From Bolinopsis microptera (taxonomy: Eukaryota > Ctenophora > Tentaculata > Lobata > Bolinopsidae): a stretch of 64,000 bases of DNA. Shown piece after piece: positions 52,801-61,330 of this stretch; position 1 is the stretch's first letter; each line of letters starts with the position of its first letter. The stretch is from the NCBI RefSeq assembly GCF_026151205.1, contig NC_087074.1, positions 12,009,182-12,073,181 on the forward strand, in the 5' to 3' direction. The notes below the pieces were generated by a model that was given only the letters and a program-made list of their open reading frames with translations, did not search any database and had not been told where the DNA came from. The position numbers and the translations under genes are program-made.

Positions 52801-55800
52801 CAAATGAGTTGTCATGTAGTGCTTGATTACGTTGACTGCTGGACTTAGCTATACTGGGCACAACTGCTTTTTGACCATGTCTGAGAGTCGCCGAGAACTG
52901 GATACCAATATCATTAGGGCACTTGCAATGCAGAACTTTCCACATGTTGATGATTAAATACCGTTCTCTTCTTCTTTGCAATGACATCAGATCTAGGGCC
53001 TTTAATCGCAGTTATTATTCGCCAGAAATCGGGCCTCTATCTTCTTAGAACAAAGTTTAACCGCCGAAATTGTGCAACTAAAAACATGTATTGGATAGCA
53101 TCTGAAGTTGAAACAGGTGATTAAATATGGATGATCGACTCTAAAATTTTGAGCATTGTACGACGTTTATACCCAGTTCCAATGGTCCTAACTCTCCACG
53201 CTATTAGACTAAAAGTTGGGATACCAAAATATAAGCCACCTTTCACCAGGCTCAAAGGTCTCGGTGTGACACAGTCTTTGGTCTACAGCCACCTAGTATA
53301 ATGCACAAAGGACGTCCAATATTTGTAGGTGGCTTATAGATTATATGCGGTCATGATCAAATGAAAATTTCATGGATCACATGACAATCAAACCCAAAGA
53401 GGCTACAGTTGCAGGTAGGTAGTCTAAATCAGTCACGATAGAATAGTTCGGCTCGGAAAAGTAGGCTCACATCAAGCTTTGAGAAGGGTTCAAGGAAAAG
53501 AGGATTACATTAGAACGTCAAAACAAACAATTTTTTGTACGATGCAAGGACAGTTGTCAGCTCTGTCAATCTGTCATATTTTTATTTGTTTGCCTAACGA
53601 AATAGTACAACGTTTATGTTTTTGCAAACAACGCATAGCCTGCTTCGTTACCGTTTTTGAGAACCTTATATTTACAAGCGGGTACAATCATTTGCATTTG
53701 GACGATTTTTAACTTAGTGTGTACAATTTTGCATTTAGGATATACCAAGTATTCCCATCAATAGGGACAGAATTAACATCGGAAATTCGGATCATATATA
53801 CGATTTATTTCCTTCTACGTGTATGAAATACCCATTCCGAAAATACCGCTGTATTGACTTATAAAAGGATGACGCCGGTACACCTAAATGAAAATACCTG
53901 ATTGAATCACTCACGACTAATCCTTTTGTGGACCGATAATGCTAGTCACGTAGCTCACAGCTATCAAACTAAGGAAGTGCCAACTTGCGCCGCCTAAATG
54001 TCACATTTCAATCTCAAGAGAATAGCCTAATTCTTTTTACGGCTGGAGACATCCTTTCTATCTATATTCTATAAGCTCATTTTCCACAAGATACTGTTTA
54101 TGCAAGAGTACCTGAGTACATTGAATTTCTATGTTAGTAAAAAAATGAGGGATAATTTCATTTCATTTCAATGAGGGATAAATTAACTTTCATTTCATGG
54201 AAGTTGGGGGATCATCTTGGAGTTGGAGAGCGTCCAGAGGTGGTTTACCCGTCTGATTGACGAGGTGGGTACTCTTCCATACAGTCGTCGACTGGAAATC
54301 CTCAATTTAACAACGCTGGCAGAGCGGCGAAAATTAACTTTCATTTCATGACTGCATGGGGTGAGACAGGTTCGTACCCACTACTGATCGAAGTATTAAA
54401 ACTAAGTGTCAAATACTTCAAAAGGATAATGTGTCTTCCATCGTCTCAACTGGTGAAGGCTGCTATGACTGAGCAAGTAAACTTGCATCTTTCGTGGTAC
54501 TCTGGAATAGAAAACATCATCAAGTGCTTTAACAACATTGATCCTAGAACATATGCAAGGAACTCTTCGCTTTTACTCAATGCAACTGCGTTTGCAGACG
54601 CTTGCAGTCCAGACGAGCTGGTTAATAACTTTCAAAAGCTGTTTACAGACTCCTGGAGATCAAAGATTAACGAGAGCAGGAAACTCACTTTCTACAAGGA
54701 CGTCAAAACAGTCTTTGCATGGGAGCCTTACCTAGATTATGCACGAACTCTCGATGACAGAAGATCAACAGCTCAAATAAGGTGCAGTTCTCACAGACTC
54801 AGCATAGAAATTGGGAGATACGAAAACACACCTCTAGAGAGCAGAACTTGCACCTTTTGTGAACTGAAAGGATCAACCGGGATCATAGAGGATGAAACAC
54901 ACTTTCTCACTTCCTGCCCACAAGGGAAGGCTATCAGAGACAAGTTTACCAGAGCTAGTGAAAGCTTGGGAAACAGCAATGACAACGGACTGACCAACAT
55001 TGTCAACACTCTCTCTCGTACCCAAGATCTTTACGGTAACCTTAACGAGCAGGATGTGAACTTGATTAGACTTTCATGCTCAACCATCAGAGAAATGTAC
55101 AGTCTGAACCTCAAGCACAAAGACAGCCTTCGTGATGAAGATGGAAAGTAGTCCTTCAGCTCTTTTTTGCTTTTCTCGTTCTTCCTTTCCTTCTCCTCTT
55201 GCTTTGGATCTGTGACGGATGCTATGAGCGACTCTTGGGACTTTCCGTCCCTACATGGGCTTCCGGCCGTGCGTCCATGTAGGAACTGTGGGGCCTTCAG
55301 AGTGATAGGGTTACAATGGTTGTCAGTACAGCAATGGATCGCTCCATTGGCCCGACCTCCGAGACGGGGTATCCGAGAGGACCCTGGTCGTGACCAGCTC
55401 TGCACCAAAAGGTGTATTCTGGCGCCTGAAATCTTGGACCGTAGTCTGCGTACGGGGTAGACTGCCACGGACGATTATGTTACATGGGCCGCTCACTGCA
55501 TTCTGATTTTAGCCAGACCTCAGCAGGTGGTTTGTCTCCACTCTTGTTTCTTTTTTTCTTGTCCCCCTGCATCCTGTCCTTCCCCTTTGCTTCCCCCTCT
55601 TTCAGTCTTCATCTTCAGCATCAGCCTCATCAGTTTTAGTATTCAGAGCCACTTGCTCCTACAACCGTACCTTACTGGCTCACTGCATTTGGCCCAAACG
55701 GCATTTTAATTATCCGTTTTTTAACTTGCTTACTGTGCATTTCACTTTTTTGCCCTAGCGACTAGCGCGCGTTCGTGTTCCCGAGCCTGTCCTCTTATTC

Positions 55801-58800
55801 TCTCAGAACACCTCGGGTACACTTGTTCGTCCAAGTACCTAGTGGTAGACACTTTGACAGTCATCACACTGTTATGGATTTGGCACAGTTGACATGAAAA
55901 CTTTTTCTTATCAGTCATTATCATGTCACCCATCACAACATTTTGAACTTCGATAGTACCTCACATGAATTTATCGACAGTTAACTCTATTTCACTACGA
56001 CATACTTAACTTTGTCACACAGTATCATATTTTCATTAGACACCTACATTTTGAGAATCATTTAATTTTCGAATGGAATTTTACCGAATTAAAACCGAGT
56101 GTGTGTGTTTGAGCGATTTGTACAACATTTCTGTAATGTTTCAAATTATATTCAAATGTTCTAAAAAAATGTTTCATGGAAGTTGGGGGTCATCTTGGAG
56201 CTGGAGAGCGTCCAGAGGCGGTTTACCCGTCTGATTGACGAGGTGGGTACTCTTCCATACAGTCGTCGACTGGAAATCCTCAATTTAACAACGCTGGCAG
56301 AGCGTCGAATACGTGGGGACCTCATTGAATCTTTTAAAATGATAAGTGGTTTGGTCAATTACGGAGCTGGTTTGTTCAGTATGAGCAGATCTGGTCTTAA
56401 TGTGGTATCAAACAGTAGATGCAGTAAAAGTAGCAGTAGAATGAAGAAAGTCCACAGTTCTTTTCTTCCGGAGAGGGTGAGACCATATTGGAACAAACTC
56501 CCCTCGGATGTCAAGAATTGTGGGACAGTGTTAAGTTTTAAAATAAGATTAGAGGCTTTCAAAAAAGAGACTATTTTAAACGGATCTGTAAATGATAGTC
56601 ATTTTTGGTATGTTTCGGACGAAGTATTAGGAAAGATTGAGGGATTAAATTATGCTACTAATAAAGAGAAGCACAATGAATATCTTATGTGTAATCCTCA
56701 TGTTGCTAAAAAACGCTTTATCAACTTATATAGTAGTGGAAAGTATGTAAATTAGATTCATTTCAACTTGGTTGTTTAGGCCAATAGATTTTAGATAATT
56801 TTTAAACTTTAGTAGATATATTTTTGATGATGTGTGATGATGTTTGTGTCATTTTATTTTGATTTATGACTTGATTTTATTTAATAATTCGATAATGAGA
56901 AGCGGAAATTGACAGGACGCACTTTAGATTCATATATAGTGACTAGTTAAATTGTATTAATATAATAAATGCAAGGAATTATTTCAGTTTGGTTCAGTGT
57001 ACGAGATCGGTCATGTAATTAATTGAGTCATTTAATAATGATGTAATTAATGCTGGCCACGCGCGCGCGACCGGCAGTAGCTCGTAAATGAACACGATAA
57101 ATTAGATAAATAAATAAATAAAATTAAATTAAATTAAATAATATAAATACGCGCATGCATGAACGACTTAAGCAATGAAAACTTTAGACGGAATAATAGT
57201 TATCGCGCGTTCCTACAAGTGACATAAAGGGTTTGTTTTCTTTTGGGGCACTTTGGACCAGACGTCCTGTTTAACCAGATCACGATGATGCAATCTTCTA
57301 GAAAATATAACCTCGATCGCAATCCAATCTACATGAAAAGACGGAAACAGGAGGAACCTCGTAAAACTAAAATGGCGTTCAGAATTCTCGTTTGAGTGCG
57401 TAACTCACACTTAAATAGTTATGCAATATCTAATCGAATTGACAAGCACTACATTGAAGGCAAGGAATACATTATATCAGTTAATGGAAAGTAAACAAAC
57501 CGTTCGAATTGCTCTTTATATTGAACTCTTCTTTTCTTCGAGTTTCCAGAGCCGTGGTCAGTTCCTTTTTATATCTTTTCAGCTGGTCACTTTTGGTGTA
57601 AGCTTCGAAGAAAAACTGAAAATTGATACTCAATAACGAGGTGCACGGGACATTGGGAACCGTGTTTGTATTTAATATAATTAGGACCACTTCCAGCACA
57701 TGTTAGAACAATGTAGGATATGCAAGTGTACGTTACCAAGTATTACTGTAAATATAATACACATGCTCTGATACATTTAATTGTACAATATCCTGTTAGC
57801 AAGATAACTGTGATCCAGGATCATAGGGAAATATTATCTAATATCTACGGAAACAGGACACTGATTGAGAGATGAACCATGTTTGCTTTGACACGTGCAG
57901 TAATTCTGGGAGCTAACTGGTGAATTGCTATCACGTGTCAAAAACATTTGTAGAACAAGTTGTTCAAAGTCTAGTTCAGCTCCACGCCAGTATCCAGATG
58001 TTTTACATTAACAATATCATCTATTACAACGAACCTTATCCATGTAATGATAACAGTATTGTTGTGCTATCATGAACGCGTCAGGTGTAATAATACCATC
58101 GTCTGGAGATATACTGCTCTCCACAATACCTCGTATTATACGACCGTAGTTAACTGGTTTTCTGGCCTGGTGAGGTTTAAGTTAGTGTGATAAGTTAGTT
58201 AATGTTGTTGTGTAAAACTTCAAAATCTAAACAAACTCGTCTCAAGGGATCATGACACATCTGCCAAAAAGAATAAAAAACTAAATTAGAAGTTAATTAA
58301 TAATAATAACCTGTAAAGAGAGGTAAGTTTCATAGAGCGCAATAGCATCATCTCCCACATCCTCCATCTTACACCCTCCCTCCGTCCCACTCCGCCTCAA
58401 ATGCTCCTGGAATGCCTCTACAGAAACCCAAAACAGCACATGGTTCTCATGACTCTTCTGTTCCAGATACTCCATGAAGTGTGTTATACTTTCTTCACAC
58501 AGCAGTATATCTGCTAAACACACATTCTTGCGCAGCACCTCCAGCTGGTACGCCGCGCAGTATGAAGATCTGCGGAATTTAGGTACGAAAGATTCTCCTA
58601 AAACGTGTCTCACGTGATTTACTGCAGCGTCAAAACATCTGTAATCTATACTGCCATCCTCTGTAGATATCTGGTTCTCAACACCAATCCTGATGTTTTC
58701 AGGCAGGGCTATGGGGTGCGGCGCGTTCATTGAGATGAACTTCACGTAGATGTCAAGCGCATCGTTTTGCAGGCTTGATTTAATGGTTTGGGTAGGGCTG

Positions 58801-59505
58801 TTGGGAAACGAGAAACCTGAGTTTGGGATGTCTTTGTTGGCGATCTCTCTGAATGAATCACACGCGAAGAGGAAGTGCAGTAACCGTATACTTTTACAGT
58901 ACTCTAGATACTGAAAGATTATGCATTTATAGTAATAGTATATATATTTATAGTAATAATATGTATTTATAGTATTATTTAGTCTACTTTTCATAAGTTA
59001 GATAACTTACATAATAATTGAGTGTATTTAAATAGCGTGTATTCGTAGAGTGCTAAGATGTACATTCTACAGGATTCTTTAACAATATATATGTCGGTTA
59101 GATTCATACCACTGAACTGTTAAGATACATTACTATATAACTACATTTGTTAAGATACATTACTATGTTACTACATTGTGAGGTTACTAAAGTGATCAAT
59201 ATCATATTACAGTGCACTATTAAAGTCTATTTATACATATGTACTATAAAAAGTTACAAGATACGGCACATGAAAACACGTACAAACTTCATTGAGACTC
59301 ACAAAGTTACTACTAACGTTAAGTTAACTTGTCCCCACCTGTATAAAATAAGGTAAGCAGTGCAGAGCACTGAGACACTCAGTCAGGCGAGGTTTGAGGT
59401 TTGAGGCAGGAGGGTAGGGTGCGGCAGACACGTGGATCTGTTTAGCTGACATTGGCTGCGGATCAAGTTCACTGAAGGAGGGTGCTTGGATACATTCCTC
59501 TGGCA
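43687..59505 (-). CDS. AKAP10: AKAP10 (D-AKAP2) orthologue, seven 3'-most coding exons
   Basis: This is a split gene on the minus strand. Coding exons are 59339-59505, 58311-58910, 58035-58166, 57501-57615, 47411-47689, 44802-44957 and 43687-43844 (stop TAA 43687-43689). All junctions are GT-AG and phases agree at every join (0, 0, 0, 1, 1, 1), giving about 534 residues. Domain order is RGS-A (exons 1-2), RGS-B (exons 2-4), a Ser/Pro-rich linker, then a C-terminal amphipathic helix. Two RGS domains followed by a C-terminal PKA-binding helix is the known architecture of AKAP10, which tethers protein kinase A regulatory subunits at membranes. The inter-RGS motif LADILLCEE and the RGS-B motif ALYETYLSLQ match that family well. 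The first exon needs one base from an upstream exon, so the N-terminus is missing; it lies beyond the transposon at 59542-63232 or outside the window. The introns are loaded with repeats. Identity rests on reading by eye; the fit over several independent exons makes it strong. Confidence 0.92.
44185..44842 (-). repeat. 40-bp minisatellite, about 16 units, each with a 5' splice site
   Basis: The period is 40 bp with one 7-bp insertion near 44704. On the minus strand each unit contains an exon-like TTACTTAGTTCTCCGCC followed by T(A/C)AAGGTGAG, a consensus donor. The array spans the boundary of AKAP10 exon 44802-44957: the first unit is coding, the remainder begins the intron. Units vary by a few substitutions; the donor core AAGGTGAG appears kept in nearly all of them. 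Confidence 0.9.
44802..44957 (-). CDS. AKAP10: AKAP10 exon whose 3' end is a minisatellite unit
   Basis: The exon is 156 nt, phase 1 in and out. The acceptor is CATTCCCCAG|ATCCGG and the donor is CCTCAAG|GTGAGC. It encodes an acidic stretch (DPDVASNDGNTEDLLDDSK) and FWTIPDTDY, then MSEVDEWGVY. The last 13 or so codons (SSQDKHLLSSPPQ) come from the first unit of the 40-bp tandem array that fills the start of the next intron. Because 40 is not a multiple of three, use of the next unit's donor would shift the frame. Only every third unit keeps it, and each added triplet of units would insert 40 residues. Confidence 0.78.
46690..46920 (-). pseudogene. FLYWCH/MULE-type transposase C-terminal fragment
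   Basis: On the minus strand one frame reads WHNGFRCLMGCSNPTIWRFI, then DVLKMEQDLTDQ. Directly upstream, one frame over, is TWRDTANTYLD-G. This resembles the NN-x-E-GWH-n-F, hP-x-iW-x-fi-x-L-k-x-EQ end of metazoan MULE-type transposases. A one-base frameshift lies at about 46793. It sits in the intron between AKAP10 exons 47411-47689 and 44802-44957. TTCGACACGTA-type motifs at about 46549 and 47049, with an inverted partner near 47101, may be element ends. Confidence 0.5.
47411..47689 (-). CDS. AKAP10: AKAP10 exon: Ser/Pro-rich linker
   Basis: The exon is 279 nt, phase 1 in and out. The acceptor is CTTTGTTTCAG|TGCCC and the donor is GTTGAAG|GTGAGT; both are strong. It encodes about 93 residues beginning VPRASNREIITKIGAM and continuing as low-complexity Ser/Pro/Thr/Lys sequence (PSPDSVTKSPRL, SSHKSSPFSSKTSSPQS). 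This fits a disordered linker between RGS-B and the C-terminal helix, with many SP/TP sites that proline-directed kinases could use. Its assignment to AKAP10 rests on phase, strand and position rather than similarity. The complementary frame is also open over this stretch but lacks splice logic. Confidence 0.8.
49676..50257. mobile_element. 582-bp TTAA-flanked inverted-repeat element (MITE)
   Basis: Inverted arms 49676-49894 and 50043-50257 flank a 148-bp spacer. The ends read TTAA-GGCCAG...CTGGCC-TTAA, and the arms share GTTTACATGTAATTACATGT and AACGTCCTAAGTTGAGAAGA. G-run and C-run lengths (about 12-13) differ slightly. TTAA at both ends is the target site of piggyBac-type elements, so a non-autonomous piggyBac-like MITE is likely. 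A polymerase-slippage-prone G run sits just inside each end. It is in AKAP10 intron 4. Confidence 0.75.
51351..51590 (+). repeat. 43-bp tandem array with tRNA A-box-like core
   Basis: About 5.5 units of a 43-bp repeat, one with a 2-bp deletion and one with an added G. Each unit has GGGGGAGTGGCTCAGTAGC, which resembles a tRNA 5' half; TGGCTCAGTAG fits the Pol III A-box. No B-box was seen. Possibly expanded from a tRNA-derived SINE head. Confidence 0.8.
52575..53010 (-). mobile_element. LINE C-terminal fragment (third family)
   Basis: A 136-codon frame on the minus strand reads LQRRRERYLIINMWKVLH, then DNSFAVTGPRLWNVIPTH, FKVALTNFVKSFPDEPPAPG and NSLLDW. The SFAV-GPRLWN and FK-L-F-PD-PP-GY motifs are those of many LINE polyprotein ends. 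An in-frame stop lies just upstream, so the fragment is truncated. It is in AKAP10 intron 4, in gene orientation. Confidence 0.75.
54180..55151 (+). mobile_element. LINE reverse-transcriptase ORF C-terminus with a 131-bp insert in front
   Basis: From 54348, 267 codons encode the C-terminal part of a non-LTR retrotransposon polyprotein: WGETGSYPLLIEVLKLSVKY, then SSHRLSIEIGRY, then a CCHC-like motif with C168, C171, H185 and C190 (RTCTFC and DETHFLTSCP). It stops at 55149. The reverse transcriptase core is absent, so this is a 5'-truncated copy. It lies in AKAP10 intron 4, antisense to the gene. Just before it, 54200-54330 is a copy of sequence from a different LINE (56179-56308), bounded by 20-bp direct repeats at 54180-54199 and 54331-54350. 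Confidence 0.8.
55152..55960 (+). other. Probable 3' flank of the LINE copy, T/C-rich
   Basis: Pyrimidine-rich sequence follows the LINE stop codon, including a frame translating to a Pro/Arg-rich 97-residue stretch (55167-55460). It has no splice logic and no recognised domain. It is read here as LINE 3' untranslated sequence; the end of the element could not be fixed because no poly(A) or target duplication is obvious. Confidence 0.4.
56172..56755 (+). mobile_element. LINE C-terminal fragment (second family)
   Basis: An open frame from 56183 to 56755 encodes the typical LINE tail: LESVQRRFTRLIDEVGTLPY, SRRLEILNLTTLAERRIRGD, LIESFKMISG and VRPYWNKLPSDVKN followed by FKIRLEAFKK. The 5' end is truncated. 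It belongs to a different family from the 54348 element and sits 1 kb downstream on the same strand, inside AKAP10 intron 4. Its first 130 bases are duplicated at 54200-54330. Confidence 0.8.
57501..57615 (-). CDS. AKAP10: AKAP10 exon: end of RGS-B
   Basis: The exon is 115 nt, phase 0 in, phase 1 out. The acceptor is GTATCAATTTTCAG|TTTTTC. It encodes FFFEAYTKSDQLKRYKKEL, the expected final RGS helix (F-x-x-S/T-x2-L/Y-x-x-Y-x-x-x-L), then a charged tail. The donor AACG|GTTTGT leaves one base (G), which joins TG of the exon at 47689 to make GTG, so frames agree across a 9.8-kb intron. If unspliced, the frame would run only seven more codons to a stop, which could give a short isoform without the PKA-binding helix. 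Confidence 0.82.
58035..58166 (-). CDS. AKAP10: AKAP10 exon: middle of RGS-B
   Basis: The exon is 132 nt, 44 codons, phase 0 in and out, and too short to stand out as an open frame. The acceptor is CCTCACCAG|GCCAGA. It encodes the part of RGS-B after the long helix: IIRGIVESSIS, then GIITPDAFMIAQQYC, ending YHYMDK. The pattern (basic-hydrophobic helix, DG, F, aromatic-rich helix ending M-D/E-K) fits AKAP10 RGS-B after its SLQ segment. The donor is AAG|GTTCGT, GT but poor at +3 to +5. It was found by following the reading frame from the 600-nt exon. Confidence 0.86.
58311..58910 (-). CDS. AKAP10: AKAP10 exon: most of RGS-A and the first half of RGS-B
   Basis: The exon is 600 nt, 200 codons, phase 0 at both ends. 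The acceptor is ATAATCTTTCAG|TATCTAG; the donor is CAG|GTTATT, weak at +3 to +5. RGS-A continues through LLHFLFACDSFRE, a short insert of about 26 residues, then DIYVKFISMNAPHPI, the region around DYRCFDAAVNHV and SFVPKFRRSSYC. LADILLCEE then begins RGS-B, with HFMEYLEQ, HVLFWVSVEAFQ and ALYETYLSLQ. As I recall them, vertebrate AKAP10 proteins carry a much longer insert inside RGS-A, so this copy is compact there. An in-frame ATG at 58994 exists, but the extra codons are Tyr/Lys/Ile-rich intron translation and are not included. Confidence 0.93.
59339..59505 (-). CDS. AKAP10: AKAP10 exon: linker and first helices of RGS-A
   Basis: The exon is 167 nt, in phase 1 and out phase 0. The acceptor is a pyrimidine run (CCTCCCCCCTCTCAG) and the donor is CAG|GTGGGG. 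It encodes a Pro/Ser-containing stretch and ends with LTECLSALHCLPYFIQ, which runs directly into YLEYCKS of the next exon. The joined text reads as the start of an RGS domain (LPYFIQ-YLE, then LLHF, then DSFRE). A transposon insertion site lies only about 30 bases upstream of the acceptor, so branch-point sequence must lie close by; CTCAATAAC about 20 nt upstream is a candidate. Confidence 0.9.
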
Positions 59506-59541
59506 CTGAGAGGGGGGAGGCGGTTATTGAGACTGGTAAAT

Positions 59542-60279
59542 TAGGGCCTGTCGTGATATCATGGATCGCTTAGGTTCCACCAGGATCTGGTAGTCCTCAT
59601 AATTCTGCGGCCTCTATGTGTCGTCATCTCGCACAACTCTTTAAGAATCTTGTGGATTTGGCATGTGAAAATTTGCAGCCTTCCAGACATAGATTGGGTT
59701 AACGAGGTGTCGTACGTCACCTCAAGATCGGGTGACAGGGGGCTGACCAGGCCAGAACCCAATTGATTGGGCCTGAGGTCACGTGATTATGAGCCTGAGG
59801 TCACGTGACTATGACGTCACCAGACCTTCCTCTCCGTTTCCCGCTCATTGGACCAGGTGAGCTTGCATGCATGTGAATGTGGGTGTAAGTATAGCTGTAC
59901 TGTAGTTTATACCTAATTAAACCCCTATAGAAACCGACAATTTATTTTCTGGCAGAAAGCTAGAAATTTACCAAAATATCGTCATTGTTTTAAATTTATT
60001 TTGATGACCATTCCTGACCTAAAATCGCACGAGAAATCGATTAAACTTGGTTTCAGAACTCAACAATGCTTCCTTATGCCTCAAAATCCATGTTTTATCG
60101 ATACAATCAACATATCGATCCTGTAGTTCAACTTATTACTTAAAGGGTTCAAGTATAGTTACGCGGTAGACAAACTAAAACAAAATTGTAGGTTTATAAC
60201 CTACCAGGACGTGTGCCGAGTTAAGCTCGAGTCGAAGGTAATATTTGGAACAAATATTTTACGAGTATCACCCGTTAAA
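59542..60279 (+). repeat. Left 738-bp inverted arm
   Basis: This arm is inverted relative to 62495-63232. It contains a tandem 22-bp duplication (59771-59814, GCCTGAGGTCACGTGA core, with CACGTG) followed by ATGACGTCACC. A 67-codon open frame at 59559-59762 on the minus strand recurs on the other arm at 63012-63215 plus; since it is simply part of the repeat, it is not called a gene. Confidence 0.9.
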
Positions 60280-60499
60280 TAAACTTATATGTATAAAAAC
60301 CTTGTGTTATGTGGCAGTTGTATTGCAATTTGTGCAATTTCAGTTGGGCAGCTTTTTTAAAGTGTCTGTTATTTCAATTTTCGTAAACCTACTACCTGGG
60401 AATGTAATGAAATAAAAAGGTGACCATCTTTGGTTATTACTAGCACTTTGCAAATCCAGCAGATCTACTTTCGTAATCTCAAGATTACGCAACCTACAT

Positions 60500-61330
60500 C
60501 CTAGATGGCCTCAACTTTACGGACAACCTAAGATACACAAACCCGGCGCACCTATCCGTCCCGTAGTCAGCTTCTACAACACCCCCCTCCAAGCCCTCCA
60601 CAAAGTCCTCGCATCTTTCCTCAAACCCCTAGCCCAGAACCCCTTACGCCTCAAAGACTCTTCCGACTTCAAACATCGCTTCGACTCCTCTCTCAATCCC
60701 TCCTTCCACTACCACGCCTCCTTAGACGTCCAATCCTTGTACACCTCCTGTGACATGCGCCTAGCCCTCAAAACTGTCATCTCCTCCTTTGAACAGAACC
60801 CCTCTCGTCTTCCCTCCAATTTCACCACCACCACCATAGGCTCCCTTATCAACTTTTGCCTTGACAACTCATACTTTGAATTCAACGGCTCCTTCTACTC
60901 CCAAGACGAAGGTGGTACAATGGGATCCCCCCTCATTGTTGAACTAGCTGAAATCCGCCTTGCTGAAATCGAGACCTTAGCTTTATCCTCATGTCCTGAC
61001 CCTCCGAACACTTACTCCCATTTCGTTGACGACGGCCTTGGATCTGTTACAGACTCAACAACGCCATCGACGAATCCACAGACAGAATCAAATCAGCCCC
61101 TGCACATCATGCCCTGACCACCGGCCACACCATCTCCTGGAACAACATCGAAGTCCTCAAATCCCTCACCTCACGCTCCCAACTTGACCTCACAGAACAC
61201 GCAGCTATACAAATACGACAACCAGCTATGAACAGAACAGACCGCGCACCCAAATGTAGTTCCCTCTGGGACCCCATTCTTCCTAAAATTGCCAAATCCT
61301 TAAAGACTAAATTTTTATTGACATTGTACT
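60500..61330 (+). pseudogene. Penelope-like element RT and GIY-YIG remnant
   Basis: The frame from 60500 reads YGQPKIHKPGAPIRPVVS, LASFLKPLAQNP, then motif A in HASLDVQSLYTS, motif B GGTMGSPL and motif C HFVDDGLGS, stopping at 61117. This is the reverse transcriptase layout of Penelope-like elements, with both catalytic aspartates of motif C present. From about 61045 another frame continues RLNNAIDESTDRIKSAPAHH, then ALTTGHTISWNNIEVL, QPAMNRTD and SSLWDPIL, matching the C-terminal part of the GIY-YIG endonuclease of these elements. The junction joins RT to the endonuclease end with a frame change, so the connecting region and the GIY-YIG start are deleted. The fragment lacks the N-terminus and is non-functional. 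It lies entirely between the inverted arms. Confidence 0.8.

Larger units (their letters stand above)
47690..57500 (-). other. AKAP10: AKAP10 intron 4, repeat-filled
   Basis: A 9.8-kb intron joining phase-1 exons. It contains the TTAA MITE, the 43-bp array, three LINE 3' ends and a duplicated LINE scrap, all listed separately. No further exon was found in it. Confidence 0.6.

Noticed and set aside
59559-59762. 67-codon frame present identically on both arms of the long inverted repeat
   Set aside because: Identity is explained by the inverted repeat; there is no known domain, start context or codon evidence.
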